NCBI GenBank assembly: GCA_964519995.1
Contig: CAZFLY010000004.1
Span: forward strand, 1-64,000
DNA from: CAZFLY01 sp964519995
Lineage (GTDB): Bacteria > Planctomycetota > Phycisphaerae > Sedimentisphaerales > Anaerobacaceae
Reading direction: 5' to 3'
DNA length: 64,000 nt
The notes under the pieces are model-generated. The model searched no databases. It saw nothing but the letters and a program-made list of their open reading frames with translations, and was not told where the DNA came from. The position numbers were made by a program, and so were the translations under genes. Positions 41,677 through 49,481 of this stretch are shown here, in pieces. Position 1 is the first letter of the stretch; each line of letters opens with the position of its first letter.

Positions 41677-43551
41677 GTGAAAAGAAGAATCAAAGCAGTA
41701 GCTTTAGCAGTCTTCGCCGTTGTTCTCTCTTCCAGCCTACTAGTCTTATCCCAGACCCGCGGAAGAACCGAGATTTCTCCTCAGCACACGTGGAAATTGG
41801 AAGATCTCTATCCTTCCGATCAGGCATGGGACGATGCTAAAGAGAAAACCGTTTCTAAGTTTGACGGAGTTCTAAGCTTTAAGGGCAAGCTCGGCGATTC
41901 TACTTCTGAGTTGCTTGGTTGTCTTGAGCTTGATAGTAATATCTCCAAGGAACTTGTGCATCTGCACAGTTACGCTGCGATGAAGTCCGACGAGGACACG
42001 CGCAATTCAAAATATCTGGCACTAAAGCAGCAAATCGAGCAGATTATCGCAGACTACCGCGCAAAGGCCTCGTTCATCGAGCCTGAAATCACGAGAATGG
42101 ATACCGCTAAGATTGATCAGTTCATCACGCAGGAGCCGGGATTGAGAATTTATGAGATGTACCTGAAAAACATCCAACGGCTCAAGGCCCACAAACTGTT
42201 TGAAAAAGAGGAAAAGTTGCTGGCGGAGGTTTCGCTGCTCGCCGACAGTCCGCATTCAATCTTTTCGGTTTTTAGTAATGCGGAACTTCCATTTCCACAA
42301 GTGACACTGAGCGATGGAGCCATCGCAACGTTGAACCAAGCTGGCTACGCCCATTATAGAGCCTCGCCGAATCGCGATGACCGCGAAAAAGTCTTTCAGG
42401 CCTTCTGGACCATGTTCGACAATTTCAAGCTCACCTTCGGAGCACAGCTCGATGCCAACATAAAAAGAGATATTTTCTATGCCCGCGCACGCAAGTACAG
42501 CTCTTGCCTCGAAAGCGCGATGGCCCCTGACAATATCCCGAAAGAGGTTTATTTGGCCCTTATCGAAAATGTCAACAGGAACCTGCCGACTTTTCACCGT
42601 TATCTCGACCTGAAAAAGCGTATGCTCGGCGTTGAGTCGCTCAAGTACTCCGACTTATATGCACCGGCAGTTAAGGATATTGACCTTCGATATACATTTG
42701 ACCAGGCCAAAGAGCTTATTCTCGATTCTCTAAAACCGCTCGGCCCCGACTATTGCAACGCCGCCAGACAGGCCTTTGAAAATCGCTGGATTGACGTGTA
42801 TCCGACGCCTGGCAAGAAAATGGGAGCGTACAGTAACGGCTCGGCCTATGATGTGCATCCGTACATTCTTCTGAACTACAATGGCCTTTACCTTGACGTG
42901 ACCACGCTGGCCCACGAGTTAGGCCACGCAATGCACAGTTACTACTCAAATAAAAACCAGCCTTTTCCAACGGCGGATTACTCGATATTCGTTGCAGAAG
43001 TCGCCTCGACATTCAATGAGGCCCTTCTGATGGAAAAGATGCTAAGCGATACTAAGGATGATGAGACACGTTTAACGCTTCTGATGAACTACCTTGATGG
43101 TGCAAAAACGACTTTTTTCAGACAGACCCAATTTGCAGAGTTTGAGTTGCGTATTCACGAAAAAGCAGAACACGGCGAACCCTTGACCGGTGATGTGCTC
43201 AGCGAACTTTATGGTGATATCCTAAAAAAATACTACGGCCACGAACAGGATCACTGCCACATTGAGGATTTGTACAAAATAGAATGGGCTTATGTTCCTC
43301 ATTTCTACTACAATTTCTACGTTTATCAGTATGTCACTTCCTTTGCTGCTTCCACAGCTTTAGTGGGAAAAGCGTTGAGCGGAGAAGAAGGTGCCGTTGA
43401 AAAACACATCGAGTTCATATCGTCGGGCGGCTCTGACTATCCGATCAATCTGCTCAGAAAAGCCGGTGTTGATATGACAAGTTCCGAGCCGTTCGATAAG
43501 ACCATTTCGTTTATTAACAAGGTTATGGACGAAATTGAAGCAATCCTGTAA
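41677..43551 (+). CDS. pepF: Oligoendopeptidase F-like M3 metallopeptidase, exported
   Basis: 624-aa M3B zinc peptidase. The HExxH site is TTLAHELGHAMHSYYS (His413, Glu414), followed by VAEVASTFNEALLMEKML with the third ligand. EISPQHTWKLEDLYPSD is the typical PepF start. Before that lies a signal peptide (KRRIKAVALAVFAVVLSSSLLVLS), unusual for a family that is normally cytosolic. The GTG at 41677 is chosen because GAGG lies upstream at proper distance; an ATG at 41662 would add five residues without a ribosome binding site. It probably degrades oligopeptides in the periplasm. Confidence 0.9.
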   Translation: MKRRIKAVALAVFAVVLSSSLLVLSQTRGRTEISPQHTWKLEDLYPSDQAWDDAKEKTVSKFDGVLSFKGKLGDSTSELLGCLELDSNISKELVHLHSYAAMKSDEDTRNSKYLALKQQIEQIIADYRAKASFIEPEITRMDTAKIDQFITQEPGLRIYEMYLKNIQRLKAHKLFEKEEKLLAEVSLLADSPHSIFSVFSNAELPFPQVTLSDGAIATLNQAGYAHYRASPNRDDREKVFQAFWTMFDNFKLTFGAQLDANIKRDIFYARARKYSSCLESAMAPDNIPKEVYLALIENVNRNLPTFHRYLDLKKRMLGVESLKYSDLYAPAVKDIDLRYTFDQAKELILDSLKPLGPDYCNAARQAFENRWIDVYPTPGKKMGAYSNGSAYDVHPYILLNYNGLYLDVTTLAHELGHAMHSYYSNKNQPFPTADYSIFVAEVASTFNEALLMEKMLSDTKDDETRLTLLMNYLDGAKTTFFRQTQFAEFELRIHEKAEHGEPLTGDVLSELYGDILKKYYGHEQDHCHIEDLYKIEWAYVPHFYYNFYVYQYVTSFAASTALVGKALSGEEGAVEKHIEFISSGGSDYPINLLRKAGVDMTSSEPFDKTISFINKVMDEIEAIL

Positions 43552-43601
43552 AATAATTAAGCTTAAGGAATAAGCGATCGCAGGGGGAAAAGGAGAATCG
43601 C

Positions 43602-44228
43602 TTGCGGAACAGGTTATCATCGAAATTTATTGTGCTTGATGGTTCGGACGGTTGTGGAAAGACAACGCAGACAAAGCTGCTTGTTCAGTGGCTCCAAAAG
43701 CAGGGCGTTGAAACGGCCGGCTTTCGCGATCCGGGTGATACCGCTGTTGGCGAGAAGATTCGCCGAATTTTGCTCAGCCCTGAGCATGGGCCAATGGATA
43801 CACGAACCGAACTGTTGCTTTACATGGCAGCAAGGGCACAGCTTTGGTCGGAAAAGATAGCGCCGGAGCTAAAGCAAAATAAGTGCGTTGTTCTTGATAG
43901 ATGGCTGTCTAGCACTTGTGCCTATCAGGGCTACGCAGGCGACTTCGGAATGGATAGTGTAATAAAAATCGCAACGGATTGTCTTGAAAGAGTCTGGCCG
44001 GACCTGACCATTATCTTAGATATTGATCTTGAGACCGCAGCTAAGCGTTTGAATCGTGAGCTTGACAGAATGGAGCAAAAAGGCACCAGCTATCACAAAA
44101 TGGTCCGCGAAGGATTTCTCCAACTGGCCAAGAAAAGTGATGACTCTATCATTGTTGATGCTACCGGTAGCATCGAAACCGTTCACCAAAAAATTATAGA
44201 GGCAGTTAAGGACTTCTTTGGTATATAA
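43602..44228 (+). CDS. tmk: Thymidylate kinase
   Basis: 208-aa kinase that makes dTDP from dTMP. The P-loop is VLDGSDGCGKTTQT. The DRY-like motif is VLDRWLSSTCAYQGYAG. The usual REPGGT is FRDPGDT here. The start is TTG at 43602, six bases after AAAAGGAG, and no better start exists. Followed by holB, ricT and metG, a gene order also known from Firmicutes. Confidence 0.93.
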   Translation: MRNRLSSKFIVLDGSDGCGKTTQTKLLVQWLQKQGVETAGFRDPGDTAVGEKIRRILLSPEHGPMDTRTELLLYMAARAQLWSEKIAPELKQNKCVVLDRWLSSTCAYQGYAGDFGMDSVIKIATDCLERVWPDLTIILDIDLETAAKRLNRELDRMEQKGTSYHKMVREGFLQLAKKSDDSIIVDATGSIETVHQKIIEAVKDFFGI

Positions 44229-44296
44229 GGCTGACGAGAAGGAAAAAACTGCACTTTTTTTTACATTTTTAGCTTTTACTTTTTTATTTTCTTGTG

Positions 44297-45409
44297 ATGT
44301 TACTGAAAGAGATTTTCTGCCAAGATAAAGCAATCGGTATTTTGCAGCGAGCTTTTGCTGCTGACAGATGCGCTCACGCATATATCTTTGCTGGCCTCGA
44401 TGGCGTTGGCAAATCCAGGACCGCCTGGGCGTGGGCGAAGCTGCTTTTATGCGCCGAGCCATTAATACAGAATGGCTTTGCTGATAGTTGTGGTTTCTGC
44501 GAGTCCTGCCGATTGTTTGAAGCTGGTACGCACCCGGACTTCAATTATATCTACAAAGAATTGATCGAGTTTACTAAAGAAGGAAAAGGCAAATCCGCAC
44601 CTGTTGATTTGCCGATTGATGTGATTCGTGAGTTTTTAATCGAAAAAGCCCGAACCAGACCAATCCTTTCTGACAGGAAGGTCTTTGTGGTTAGTGAAGC
44701 TGAAAAACTGAATGCTGCGTCGCAGAATGCACTGCTGAAAGTTCTTGAAGAACCGCCCGGATATTGCACTATCATTTTGCTGTGTACAAGAATGGAAAAG
44801 CTCCTGCCTACCACCAGGTCGCGATGTCAGATAATCCGTTTTGGGCCGGTAGATAGTGACATAATAATTGAGAACTTGAAGGATGCAGGTCTGGAGCATG
44901 GAAAGGCTCAGTACTTTGCCCGTCTGGCTCAGGGCAGTCTTGGAACCGCCTATCAGTGGGCACAGCTTGAATTGACCGGGGCAAATCTTTACCAGGCCAA
45001 AAAGAAGGTACTCACCACGATAGCAGATTGTGAGCTTGCTGATGTGGTGATGTTAGCCCAGCAGTTCTTGGAAGAATGCAGGGCAATTACCGCCACCTGG
45101 ACCAGCATCGACAAGGCAATTAGTAAGACTGACCTCAATCGAAGGGCCCAAAAAACTCTCATCCACATAATCATATCAGCATTGCACGATGCAATGGTGC
45201 TGAATGTCACACCGCAAAAAACACTCATCAACTCCGATCAAAAGGAGCAGATACAAAAACTGGCGGATCGTTTTAGCCCGGAACAAGCTGTTGTGAGAAT
45301 CGTAGATTGTTATGATGCGGTACGCTGGGTCGAGGCCAGTGTTAACGAAAGGCTTATTTTCGAGCACCTGTTGTTAAACATCACTGGTTCTGTTATAATC
45401 TCAGCATAG
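44297..45409 (+). CDS. holB: DNA polymerase III delta-prime subunit
   Basis: 370-aa clamp-loader subunit. The AAA+ start IFCQDKAIGILQRAFAADRC is followed by P-loop AGLDGVGKSRTAW, zinc-module cysteines CGFCESCRLFEAG, FVVSEAEKLNAASQNALLK, LEEPPGYCTIIL and the sensor TTRSRCQIIRF. Zinc cysteines seem complete except for the first (LLCAEP). No ribosome binding site is visible; a GTG lies just before the ATG. A T-rich tract separates it from tmk. Confidence 0.92.
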   Translation: MLLKEIFCQDKAIGILQRAFAADRCAHAYIFAGLDGVGKSRTAWAWAKLLLCAEPLIQNGFADSCGFCESCRLFEAGTHPDFNYIYKELIEFTKEGKGKSAPVDLPIDVIREFLIEKARTRPILSDRKVFVVSEAEKLNAASQNALLKVLEEPPGYCTIILLCTRMEKLLPTTRSRCQIIRFGPVDSDIIIENLKDAGLEHGKAQYFARLAQGSLGTAYQWAQLELTGANLYQAKKKVLTTIADCELADVVMLAQQFLEECRAITATWTSIDKAISKTDLNRRAQKTLIHIIISALHDAMVLNVTPQKTLINSDQKEQIQKLADRFSPEQAVVRIVDCYDAVRWVEASVNERLIFEHLLLNITGSVIISA

Positions 45410-45448
45410 TAGTACAGCTTAATTCCTTGTTTGTATTGGGTTTCTTAG

Positions 45449-46423
45449 ATGTCAGAAATCACAGAAGTAAGACCTCAACGCGCTAAGAGCAAAAAGCACA
45501 TGTTAGTCCGCTGCGGGCCGATGAACAGCCTTGGCATGTTCGAGCACAACGAGGCACAAATACAACGGACGGCCAGCCGCGTCGTGGTTAAAACCGAAAA
45601 AGGGCTGGAATTAGGCTTTCTTGTCGGCCAGCTTGGCTCCTACAGGGACGGACGATTCAGATTCAGCGATGACCAAATAGAGAAATACTTCAGCGATGGT
45701 GACATCGAGTTCTCACTTGAACGGGCTGGTAAATTCATCCGCTATGCGACCTCGGCTGATATTGCCGAATGGCAGCATTTAAGGAAAATTGCAAAAGAGG
45801 AAATAGAGTGCTGCAAGCGCTTCGTGAAGGAGATGGATCTGCCGATGAAAATAGTTGACGCCGATCACATATTAGGCGGTGAACGCATCGTCTTTTACTT
45901 TATGTCCGACGGACGTGTGGATTTTCGCGATCTGGTTAAAAGGCTCGCACAGGAGTACCAGACGAGAATTGAAATGCGACAGATTGGCTCACGCGATGAG
46001 GCTCGGCTGCTTGGTGATATTGAAAGCTGCGGACAAGAGTGCTGCTGTCGAAGATTCCTTCAACTACTAAAGCCTGTTAATATGCGAATGGCTAAGATGC
46101 AGAAAGCTACCCTTGATCCTTCAAAGATATCCGGCTACTGTGGCAGATTGAAGTGCTGCCTGCGATACGAAGATGCAACCTATGCGGAACTTAAGGGACA
46201 GTTGCCAAAGAAAAACACTATAGTCAAAACAAAACACGGTCAGGGTAGAGTGGTGGACGGCCACATATTGACACAGCTTGTTGTAGTCGAGTATGAAAAC
46301 GGCGAAAAACTTGCTCTTGGTGTTGATGAGCTTGAGATAATCTCTCCTGCTTCGGCCGGAAAGAAGAAAAAGAAGGAAGTTTCTGACGACAGACAAGACA
46401 ACAAGGAAGATGCCGAGCAGTAG
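45449..46423 (+). CDS. ricT: PSP1-domain protein RicT (YaaT)
   Basis: 324-aa PSP1/RicT-family protein. In Bacillus, RicT acts with RicA and RicF in RNase Y complexes and binds an iron-sulfur cluster. The diagnostic cysteine region is present: LLGDIESCGQECCCRRFL and SGYCGRLKCCLRYE. VRCGPMNSLGMFEHNE starts the domain, and a basic tail (KKKKKEVSDDRQDN) ends it. Its position between holB and metG matches the ancient tmk-holB-yaaT-metS order. Confidence 0.9.
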   Translation: MSEITEVRPQRAKSKKHMLVRCGPMNSLGMFEHNEAQIQRTASRVVVKTEKGLELGFLVGQLGSYRDGRFRFSDDQIEKYFSDGDIEFSLERAGKFIRYATSADIAEWQHLRKIAKEEIECCKRFVKEMDLPMKIVDADHILGGERIVFYFMSDGRVDFRDLVKRLAQEYQTRIEMRQIGSRDEARLLGDIESCGQECCCRRFLQLLKPVNMRMAKMQKATLDPSKISGYCGRLKCCLRYEDATYAELKGQLPKKNTIVKTKHGQGRVVDGHILTQLVVVEYENGEKLALGVDELEIISPASAGKKKKKEVSDDRQDNKEDAEQ

Positions 46424-46439
46424 TGGTTAAGGAAAGAAC

Positions 46440-48479
46440 ATGCCCCGCAAAATCATTGTGACATCAGCCCTGCCTTATGCTAACGGTCCCATACACATTG
46501 GACATCTGGTTGAGTATTTACAAACTGACATCTGGGTGCGCTTCCAGAGGATGTGTGGCAACGAGTGTTTATATTTCTGCGCAGACGACACTCATGGTAC
46601 TCCAATTATGATAAGCGCTCGTGCTGCGGGTGTTACTCCGGAGCAACTCATTGAACGGATGTATAAAGAACATAAAGCCGACTTCGACGCTTTTTATATC
46701 GAATTCGACAACTACTATACTACGCATTCTAATGAAAACAAACAGCTCAGCGAGTTGATTTTTGATCGATTGAATAAGGTGGATTCAATCGTAAAAAAGC
46801 AAGTTGAGCAAGCCTACTGCGATAACTGCCGGATGTCACTGCCTGACAGATTTATTCGCGGCACCTGTCCGCGCTGCAAGGCCGAGAATCAATACGGCGA
46901 TTCTTGCGAAATCTGCAGCGCAACCTATCAACCAACGGACCTGATTAATCCCTATTGCGCAAACTGCCGTGGCGTCCCATCTTTGGTGAAATCAGAACAT
47001 TACTTTTTTAAGCTTGCCGACTACGAAAAGCAATTGAAAGCTCTCATCGCCGCCGGCCACACGCAAAAATCAGTTGCGAACAAACTTGATGAGTGGTTCA
47101 AAACAGGTCTTAGAGACTGGGACATATCCCGCGATGGCCCATACTTTGGCTTCAAAATACCCGGCGAAGAGAACAAATATTTCTACGTTTGGCTCGATGC
47201 GCCGATCGGATATATGGCTTCTGCAAAAAACTACTGTGACAAAAATGGCCTGGATTTTGACAAGCTCTGGCCGGGCGAACACGCCCCGGGACAGACAGAC
47301 TCAGAATATGAGATTTATCATTTCATTGGCAAAGACATTATGTATTTCCACGCTCTGTTCTGGCCCGCGATGCTCATCGGCGCAGGCTTCAAAACCGCCG
47401 AGAAACTTTTCGTCCATGGGTTTCTGACAGTAAACGGCGAGAAAATGAGCAAGTCACGTGGGACATTTATCAAGGCAAGCACCTTTGTGAAGCATCTGGA
47501 TCCGGAGTATCTTCGGTACTACTATGCGAGTAAACTCACTGACACGATAGACGATATCGATTTGGGGATAGAAGATTTCATAAATAAAACGAACTCTGAC
47601 CTCGTTGGCAAGTACGCCAACCTTGCCTCGCGTTCTGGTCCGATGTTGACACGAAAACTAAACGCCCGACTCGGCCAGTTAGATGAGCAGGGTAAGCAGT
47701 TGCTCAATAAGTTGACATCTGCAAAGGAACAAATTGTCCAGGATTACGAAAGCCTCAACTACGCTGCTGTCGTTCGCACAATCAGCGCTCTTGCTGACCA
47801 GGCAAACCGATATGTCGAGCAGAATCAGCCGTGGGTCGTTATAAAAACTGATCCGGAACAAACGCGAACCGCTTTAACTGCGGTGATAAACGTTGTAAAG
47901 ATATTGACGATTTATCTAAAACCTATTTTGCCCAAGTACATCGAGAAAGTGGAAAAATTTCTTAACGTTGACGCCCTTACATTTGCAGATGTTGAGAGTG
48001 TGTTGGAGAATCACCCAATAAACGATTTTGAACGATTGTTTGAGAGAATTGACGAAGGACAGGTAAATGCCATGGTAGAAGAAAGTAAAGAAAGTCAAGC
48101 TGCCCAACAAGCATCATCAGTGCCGAATCAGTCGGCCGCTGTGCCATTCAAGCCGGAGTGTTCAATCGAAGATTTTGACAAAATTGACCTGCGAATCGCT
48201 AAGGTAATCAGGGCCGAGCGTGTCGAAGGTGCCGACAAATTACTTCGGCTGGATTTGGATGTCGGTGGTCCTAAAAAGACAGTACTTGCCGCCATTGCTA
48301 CTGCGTATAGGCCGGAGGACCTGACTGGCAAAATTGTGGTCTATTTTGCAAATCTAAAGCCGCGGAAAATGAGGTTTGGCCTGTCTGAGGGTATGATTAT
48401 GGCTGCCGGCACCGGTGGAAAAGACATCTTTATACTCTCGGCTGATGCCGGTGCACAGCCTGGTCAGAAGGTGCTGTAA
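46440..48479 (+). CDS. metG: Methionyl-tRNA synthetase with C-terminal tRNA-binding domain
   Basis: 679-aa class I synthetase. HIGH motif: SALPYANGPIHIGHLVEY. KMSKS motif: NGEKMSKSRGTF. The zinc knuckle region has four CxxC pairs (CDNCRMSLPDR, CPRCKAEN, CEICSA, CANCRG), the two-zinc MetRS type. A C-terminal EMAP-like domain starts at about residue 575 (FDKIDLRIAKVIRAERVEGA), which dimerises the enzyme. AAGGAAAG precedes the ATG. It lies 16 bp after ricT. Confidence 0.97.
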   Translation: MPRKIIVTSALPYANGPIHIGHLVEYLQTDIWVRFQRMCGNECLYFCADDTHGTPIMISARAAGVTPEQLIERMYKEHKADFDAFYIEFDNYYTTHSNENKQLSELIFDRLNKVDSIVKKQVEQAYCDNCRMSLPDRFIRGTCPRCKAENQYGDSCEICSATYQPTDLINPYCANCRGVPSLVKSEHYFFKLADYEKQLKALIAAGHTQKSVANKLDEWFKTGLRDWDISRDGPYFGFKIPGEENKYFYVWLDAPIGYMASAKNYCDKNGLDFDKLWPGEHAPGQTDSEYEIYHFIGKDIMYFHALFWPAMLIGAGFKTAEKLFVHGFLTVNGEKMSKSRGTFIKASTFVKHLDPEYLRYYYASKLTDTIDDIDLGIEDFINKTNSDLVGKYANLASRSGPMLTRKLNARLGQLDEQGKQLLNKLTSAKEQIVQDYESLNYAAVVRTISALADQANRYVEQNQPWVVIKTDPEQTRTALTAVINVVKILTIYLKPILPKYIEKVEKFLNVDALTFADVESVLENHPINDFERLFERIDEGQVNAMVEESKESQAAQQASSVPNQSAAVPFKPECSIEDFDKIDLRIAKVIRAERVEGADKLLRLDLDVGGPKKTVLAAIATAYRPEDLTGKIVVYFANLKPRKMRFGLSEGMIMAAGTGGKDIFILSADAGAQPGQKVL

Positions 48480-48491
48480 TTTTTGGGCAAG

Positions 48492-48845
48492 ATGAGAAAA
48501 AATCTTGAAGAGATCGCCAAGGAGGACGGCCGATACAGTCCTCAGGCTCTTAAATTCGTGTACGAGGGCCTTGGCTATACGGCCAGAAATGTGGCCTACA
48601 AGCCACGTCACGTCAGTGGCCAGGCGTTGTGCGAGGGGCTAAGAAAGTTGGCCATTCAAAAGTGGGGCAGACTTGCGCTGCTTGTACTTAATACATGGGG
48701 AGTCAAAACCACGCGTGACTTCGGTGAGATGGTCTGGCTTCTGATAGAACATCAGTTGATGAGTGCTCAGCCGACCGATTCAATTGATGATTTCAGCGAC
48801 GTCTATGATTTCAAAACCGCCTTCAAAGACCAATTCAAATTTTAA
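48492..48845 (+). CDS. Minf_1886 family protein
   Basis: 117-aa conserved hypothetical of the Minf_1886 family (found in planctomycetes, Verrucomicrobia and relatives). Diagnostic text is DGRYSPQALKFVYEGLGYT, then RHVSGQALCEGLRKLAIQKW, LLVLNTWGVKTTRDFGEMVW and the acidic DSIDDFSDVYDF. Function unknown. It lies 12 bp after metG and is probably cotranscribed. ATG 48492 is taken; a TTG three codons earlier is possible. Confidence 0.85.
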   Translation: MRKNLEEIAKEDGRYSPQALKFVYEGLGYTARNVAYKPRHVSGQALCEGLRKLAIQKWGRLALLVLNTWGVKTTRDFGEMVWLLIEHQLMSAQPTDSIDDFSDVYDFKTAFKDQFKF

Positions 48846-48868
48846 ATTTCCAACGTGGAAGTTATAGT

Positions 48869-49054
48869 TCATCTCACTCTGCTTTGCACTACGACCGTCG
48901 TACTCGGAGAGGTTGTTATTGCTCCATCATCATCTGTGGCCTTGGCTGTAAGAATGTGGGTGCCGGTCCTTGGCTTCTTATAGTAGGCCATCCAATCATC
49001 GCTGCCTTCGTTATCCTCACAGATATTACCTCCATTGGCGGAGGAAACTAACAC
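48869..49054 (-). pseudogene. Remnant of an Ig-like/PKD-type extracellular domain
   Basis: The frame contains TGTHILTAKATDDDGAITT followed by STTVVVQ, the typical end of bacterial Ig-like domains (TYTLTAKATDxDGA). There is no signal, no ribosome binding site and no continuation on either side. I read it as a decayed piece of a large secreted protein. Confidence 0.5.
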
Positions 49055-49066
49055 GACAACACCCGT

Positions 49067-49129
49067 GCCTTTAGCCTCTCCAACCGCTATACGGGTCAGG
49101 TCTGGGATGAAGAGACCGGCCTAATGTAG
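49067..49129 (+). pseudogene. Remnant of an RHS-repeat core domain
   Basis: Plus-strand codons give FSLSNRYTGQVWDEETGLM then stop. This matches the RHS-associated core pattern RYTGxxxDxETGLYYYRAR up to the point of truncation. The rest of the gene is missing. It lies on the opposite strand to the Ig-like remnant, so the region has been rearranged. Confidence 0.6.
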
Positions 49130-49189
49130 CTCGGTTTTTTTGTTATGATTTTTTCCAATGCTTTTCGCTGTGTTAATAAAAGGGGTAGT

Positions 49190-49384
49190 TTAAACGCCCC
49201 AGGCCTTGGCAAAGGCCCTAAAGCTGCGGTCGTAAGTTTTTTCAACGTCATCGGGAAAACAACAGCCGGGCAGTTGCCTCGATGATAAATGATAGCTTAT
49301 ACACTCACAACACATCCCTTTTTTGTCACAGCCAGGGTATGTACAATTACAATTTTTCAAGTTCTGCTGTTTTTTGCATTCCAC
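49190..49384 (-). CDS. DUF6485 small cysteine-rich protein
   Basis: 64 aa with eight cysteines: CNCTYPGCDKKGMCCECISY, then PGCCFPDDVEKTYDRSF. This is the DUF6485 pattern. The cysteine spacing suggests a metal site. Function unknown. It stands between a gene graveyard and a dispersed repeat copy (49402-49470). GGTGG lies immediately before the ATG and GGAGG slightly further upstream. Confidence 0.75.
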   Translation of the reverse strand: MECKKQQNLKNCNCTYPGCDKKGMCCECISYHLSSRQLPGCCFPDDVEKTYDRSFRAFAKAWGV

Positions 49385-49401
49385 CGATTAACCTCCGGTT
49401 T

Positions 49402-49470
49402 CTTAAATCCGAAATTCGAATTTCTAAATCCGAAACAAGCACGAAATTCAAAACCCAAATGTTCAAAACG
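49402..49470 (-). repeat. TTTGAATTT/GTTTCGGATTTAG dispersed repeat (copy 1)
   Basis: On the minus strand the text is TTTTGAACATTTGGGTTTTG, then GAATTTCGTGCTTGTTTCGG and ATTTAGAAATTCGAATTTCG. It is closely similar to the copy at 59231-59295. Confidence 0.6.
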
Positions 49471-49481
49471 TTTATATTCTA

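Noticed and set aside
44260..44290. Promoter and leaderless start for holB
   Set aside because: TTTACA and TATTTT are present, but the spacer is 19 bp and the tract is simply T-rich; the gene probably reads through from tmk.
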